Below, one piece after another: positions 7,165 to 9,171 of a stretch of DNA of 9,171 nucleotides (its first letter is position 1; each line of letters opens with the position of its first letter). Made by a program: the position numbers and the translations under genes. This DNA comes from an uncultured Eubacterium sp. (GTDB lineage Bacteria > Bacillota > Clostridia > Lachnospirales > Lachnospiraceae): assembly GCA_934317205.1 (NCBI GenBank), contig CAKREL010000088.1:1-9171 (forward strand), in the 5' to 3' direction. Below the pieces are notes generated by a model. It was not told the origin of the DNA. It was given only the letters and a program-made list of their open reading frames with translations, and did no database searches.

Positions 7165-7176
7165 TGACCGGCTCAG
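7148..7176 (+). terminator. Perfect 11-bp hairpin overlapping the stop codon of the DUF5721-like gene
   Basis: CTGAGCCGGTC (7148-7158) pairs perfectly with GACCGGCTCAG (7166-7176) around a seven-base loop that contains the TAA stop. The following bases AATTTATA form only a weak U-tract, so this is either a modest intrinsic terminator or an mRNA-protecting 3' stem-loop. Convergent lspA ends 37 bases further on. The minus-strand side lacks a T-run, so it is unlikely to be an efficient terminator for lspA. Confidence 0.68.
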
Positions 7177-7212
7177 AATTTATAGTAAAGCAGAGGAATG
7201 CTTATTCTGCGT

Positions 7213-7671
7213 TCAATCTGTATGTAACAATTCTCTAAAAAACAGCACTGCTGTCCCGATGAAAATACACAGATCCGCAATATTATAAATAAATTTACGA
7301 AGAAACGGAATTGGAATCTGGAATTGTATATAATCAGTCACATACCCATGTAAAAACCGCTCCAGAAGATTTGCCAGTCCACCGCCAAGGATCAATGCAA
7401 GTCCTGCCTTCAAAGCCTTTTTTCCTTTTAACGTCATCGCCATCAGAAATGCCACTACAAGCAGACTCACTACACCAATGCCGATGCCTTTTACTAACGC
7501 CGGACGCTTTTCCAGTGTATCATTTGCCATTCCGGCATTATGATACTTTCGCAGAATGATATAACCTCTTCCAATCGATTTTCTTTCCATAGGTGTAAAG
7601 TTTTTATTAATATGACTGCGAATCACAATTTCTGCCAGACAGATTGCGCCAATCAGCATTATATAAATCAT
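7213..7671 (-). CDS. lspA: Divergent lipoprotein signal peptidase (signal peptidase II) family protein
   Basis: A four-helix membrane aspartyl protease that would cut prolipoproteins before the lipidated cysteine. Hydrophobic segments lie near 1-15, 62-80, 88-103 and 129-146, and 152 residues is the usual size. The two catalytic aspartates are present: Asp113 in YVTDYI and Asp133 in YNIAD. HNAG (44-47) and LGGGLANLLER (95-105) match the conserved boxes, but with substitutions. Glu104 replaces the usual Asp of the NxxDR box, Glu14 stands where the N-terminal D-x-x-x-K Asp is expected, and the Phe of the NxGxxF box is not kept. It is therefore probably a second, divergent lineage rather than the housekeeping enzyme. 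AAGGAG lies ten bases before the ATG, which overlaps the larC stop (ATGA), implying translational coupling. A potential substrate, the lipoprotein at 5263-6429, is nearby. Confidence 0.8.
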   Translation of the reverse strand: MIYIMLIGAICLAEIVIRSHINKNFTPMERKSIGRGYIILRKYHNAGMANDTLEKRPALVKGIGIGVVSLLVVAFLMAMTLKGKKALKAGLALILGGGLANLLERFLHGYVTDYIQFQIPIPFLRKFIYNIADLCIFIGTAVLFFRELLHTD

Positions 7672-8912
7672 ATCGTTTCTTCTCCTTTTTTATTCTTTCC
7701 AAAAAGTTCCAGTTCTATGCAATGATATACTTTTCGAAATGGAAGTCCTGTTTTTCGTGCAATAGCAGCCACCGTCTCATATTCTAATGTCAGTGTCTCT
7801 CCTGCTTCCCGTATCATTCGTTTTACAGCTACTGTCCCAAAAGAACTCTTTTTCTTTTCTGTCATCCGTGGCAAAACTGTGCGTTCCATATACTGTCTGC
7901 GGATTCCAATCGTCGTTGTCTCATCAAAAATAATCTGTTCCATTTTATCCTGGTCTGATGGAGAGCATAGTACTGTCAGCATATAAGCCGGACGGTTTTT
8001 TTTCATGTAAATCGGCAGGTAGCACACATCCAGAGCTCCTTCCTTCATCAAACGCTCCATTGTATAACCAAGTACTTCTCCATTGCAATCATCCAGATTA
8101 CATTCTAGTTTGCATATTGTATCTTCTGAACTCTCCGATTGTTGTTTCTCCAATTGTCCTGGATTTTCTGCATATTTTTCTGCATCTGACTGCTTTTCTG
8201 AATCGTTTTTCTGAAGATGATGTACCTCCTTCTCTTCCGCTGCCAACGTATCCTCATCTGTATCCAGAAGCATGACACGCAGTCTGGCTGCCTCTCCGTC
8301 TGAAGCTGTTCCATTTCCAACTCCCTGTTTTATGATATGGTAGGATTTTGGCAAATGATCTGTTGTTCGGCTTGCTGCAAGGATAGCCGCTCCATCGGGT
8401 GTCACCCATGCGCCTTCCCGTTCCATCAGCTGCAACGATATTCCTGCATTCATCAAAGTATATAATGTCTCCGGAAGCGGCACCGGCATAATACCCCGTT
8501 CTGTATAAATCTGACCGAAACCTTCATAAATTTTTGAACAAATCAGTTCTTCAACATGCAATTGATCCATACATATAGCTACCGTCATCATAGCCATGAC
8601 AGCATCAAAATCTTTGCTGGAAAAAGTCATATCAGCAATATCTTTTTTTTGTACAGAAGCCTTTGCATTCAACCAGATTGTAAAGGCTCTTGCAAACAAT
8701 TTTTCTGCACCAGCGGGCAGAGAAAAGTCCCCAATCCGGTTCTGCAGGTTTTTCAGCATTGCCTGCTTTGCCTCATCTGAACATTTCACATTCAACAGTT
8801 TTTTCACTGTTCCTTTTATTTTGGACTGCTCTGGCAACAACTGCAGCAATGCTTCTGTCAACATCTGTGCACTCAGTCCTTCATAACATTCCACATATAT
8901 CTTTTGTCTCAT
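7668..8912 (-). CDS. LarC-like nickel-pincer cofactor biosynthesis family protein (DUF111), divergent
   Basis: LarC is the CTP-dependent enzyme that inserts nickel into the pyridinium-based pincer cofactor of lactate racemase and related enzymes. The C-terminal half is well conserved: LECNLDDCNGEVLGYTMERL (269-288), GALDV, PIYMKKNRPA (300-309), ETTTIGIRR (331-339) and LEYETVAAIA. The N-terminal half is degenerate. The usual D-C-F-x-G-x-S-G-D-M opening reads VECYEGLSAQM, the histidine block around HFHEVGAxDA reads TFSSKDFDA, and HGxLPVP reads RGIMPVP, though TPDGAA and GVGNG persist. A polar acidic linker (about 221-263) joins the halves. The ATG at 8912 is chosen for GAGGT eight bases upstream; an upstream in-frame ATG at 8975 would add 21 residues with no family similarity. 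It overlaps lspA by four bases. No larA, larB or larE is in view, so nickel insertion here is uncertain. Confidence 0.87.
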   Translation of the reverse strand: MRQKIYVECYEGLSAQMLTEALLQLLPEQSKIKGTVKKLLNVKCSDEAKQAMLKNLQNRIGDFSLPAGAEKLFARAFTIWLNAKASVQKKDIADMTFSSKDFDAVMAMMTVAICMDQLHVEELICSKIYEGFGQIYTERGIMPVPLPETLYTLMNAGISLQLMEREGAWVTPDGAAILAASRTTDHLPKSYHIIKQGVGNGTASDGEAARLRVMLLDTDEDTLAAEEKEVHHLQKNDSEKQSDAEKYAENPGQLEKQQSESSEDTICKLECNLDDCNGEVLGYTMERLMKEGALDVCYLPIYMKKNRPAYMLTVLCSPSDQDKMEQIIFDETTTIGIRRQYMERTVLPRMTEKKKSSFGTVAVKRMIREAGETLTLEYETVAAIARKTGLPFRKVYHCIELELFGKNKKGEETI

Positions 8913-8970
8913 TTGTACTGACCTCGGTTCTTTATTCTTTACCTCAGTATAAAATAAAATCACAAAAAAA

Positions 8971-8998
8971 ACCATATTTTTCTATGAAAGACACACAA
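8971..8998 (-). promoter_or_regulatory. Possible promoter for the larC-like/lspA pair
   Basis: On the minus strand TTGTGT (plus 8993-8998) and TATGGT (plus 8971-8976) are 16 bases apart, which would give a leader of about 50 bases before the chosen ATG at 8912. The boxes match the consensus only partly. The A-tracts further upstream (plus 9050-9067, T-rich) could help as an UP-like element. Confidence 0.3.
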
Positions 8999-8999
8999 T

Positions 9000-9171
9000 A
9001 GCCAAGCAATGCACTATGATTACCTTTTAGTTATATAAAAATTGCATAGTTTTTTTTTGATTTTTTTCAAATCATTGTGAACACTTATGTGCACACATTT
9101 GCTATTATAATAACTGTAAAAACCCCCAATACATTATAAGTTTTTTGCTACCCCCATAGTAAAAAATACCT
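9000..9171. other. A/T-rich intergenic region with tracts and short direct repeats
   Basis: No gene is visible in this stretch. It holds a T9-GA-T7 tract (9050-9067) likely to bend the DNA, a near-perfect direct repeat TGTGAACAC/TGTGCACAC (9076-9084 and 9088-9096), a TATAAT on the plus strand (9106-9111) and its offset minus-strand counterpart without good -35 partners, and ACCCCCA twice (9122-9128, 9150-9156). It probably regulates larC-lspA and whatever lies beyond the right edge. Confidence 0.4.

Noticed and set aside
8205..8231. Possible programmed -1 frameshift (AAGGAGGT then GAAAAAC) in the larC-like linker
   Set aside because: GAAAAAC is not a canonical X-XXY-YYZ slippery heptamer in the reading frame, the uninterrupted frame already encodes both halves, and a slip would only truncate the protein.
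8105..8320. 71-codon minus-strand frame inside the larC-like gene
   Set aside because: It is a +1-frame shadow of the larC-like coding region, rich in Arg/Gln with no ribosome binding site.
9006..9058. Terminator-like GCAAT/ATTGC hairpin followed by a T9 run on the plus strand
   Set aside because: The stem is five A/T-rich pairs with a loop of about 30 bases, and no plus-strand gene lies upstream to terminate.

Overview
The window looks like a chromosomal segment from a low-to-moderate-GC anaerobic Firmicute, most likely a Lachnospiraceae-type gut Clostridium (Blautia/Dorea/Ruminococcus-like). The clues are A/T-rich intergenic DNA, strong AGGAG ribosome binding sites, a RibU-type ECF substrate protein, a divergent short signal peptidase II, a phasin/UbiB pair and a DUF5721-like protein. 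Nine coding genes are supported. No tRNA, rRNA, CRISPR array, insertion sequence or phage gene is visible.

Left part, all on the minus strand, read from right to left: a transglutaminase-like lipoprotein (5263-6429), a PAPS-type sulfotransferase (4099-5208), a small phasin-like protein (3698-4021), a UbiB/ABC1-family atypical kinase (2068-3669), a riboflavin ECF transporter S component RibU (1434-2048) and O-acetylhomoserine sulfhydrylase MetY (120-1403). The last four are separated by only 28, 19 and 30 bases and look like one operon. The 77-base gap upstream of the phasin gene and the 54-base gap upstream of the sulfotransferase gene could each hold an internal promoter. Positions 1-50 are strikingly GC-rich against the rest and may be the edge of a repeated intergenic element.

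Centre: one plus-strand gene (6658-7164, DUF5721-like) diverges from the lipoprotein gene and is followed by an 11-bp perfect hairpin overlapping its stop codon. Promoter-like sites on the two strands are placed so that the two 5' leaders would overlap by about 110 bases.

Right part, minus strand: a LarC-like gene (7668-8912) overlaps a divergent signal peptidase II gene (7213-7671) by 4 bases. LarC makes the nickel-pincer cofactor in the Lar system, but this copy has lost conserved N-terminal motifs and no larA, larB or larE is in view. An A/T-rich region with tracts and short repeats (8976-9171) runs to the edge.

There is no single obvious novel system. The best leads are the degenerate LarC coupled to a divergent LspA, the kinase/phasin/riboflavin-transporter cluster, the sulfotransferase next to a transglutaminase-like lipoprotein, and the GC-rich element at the left edge.
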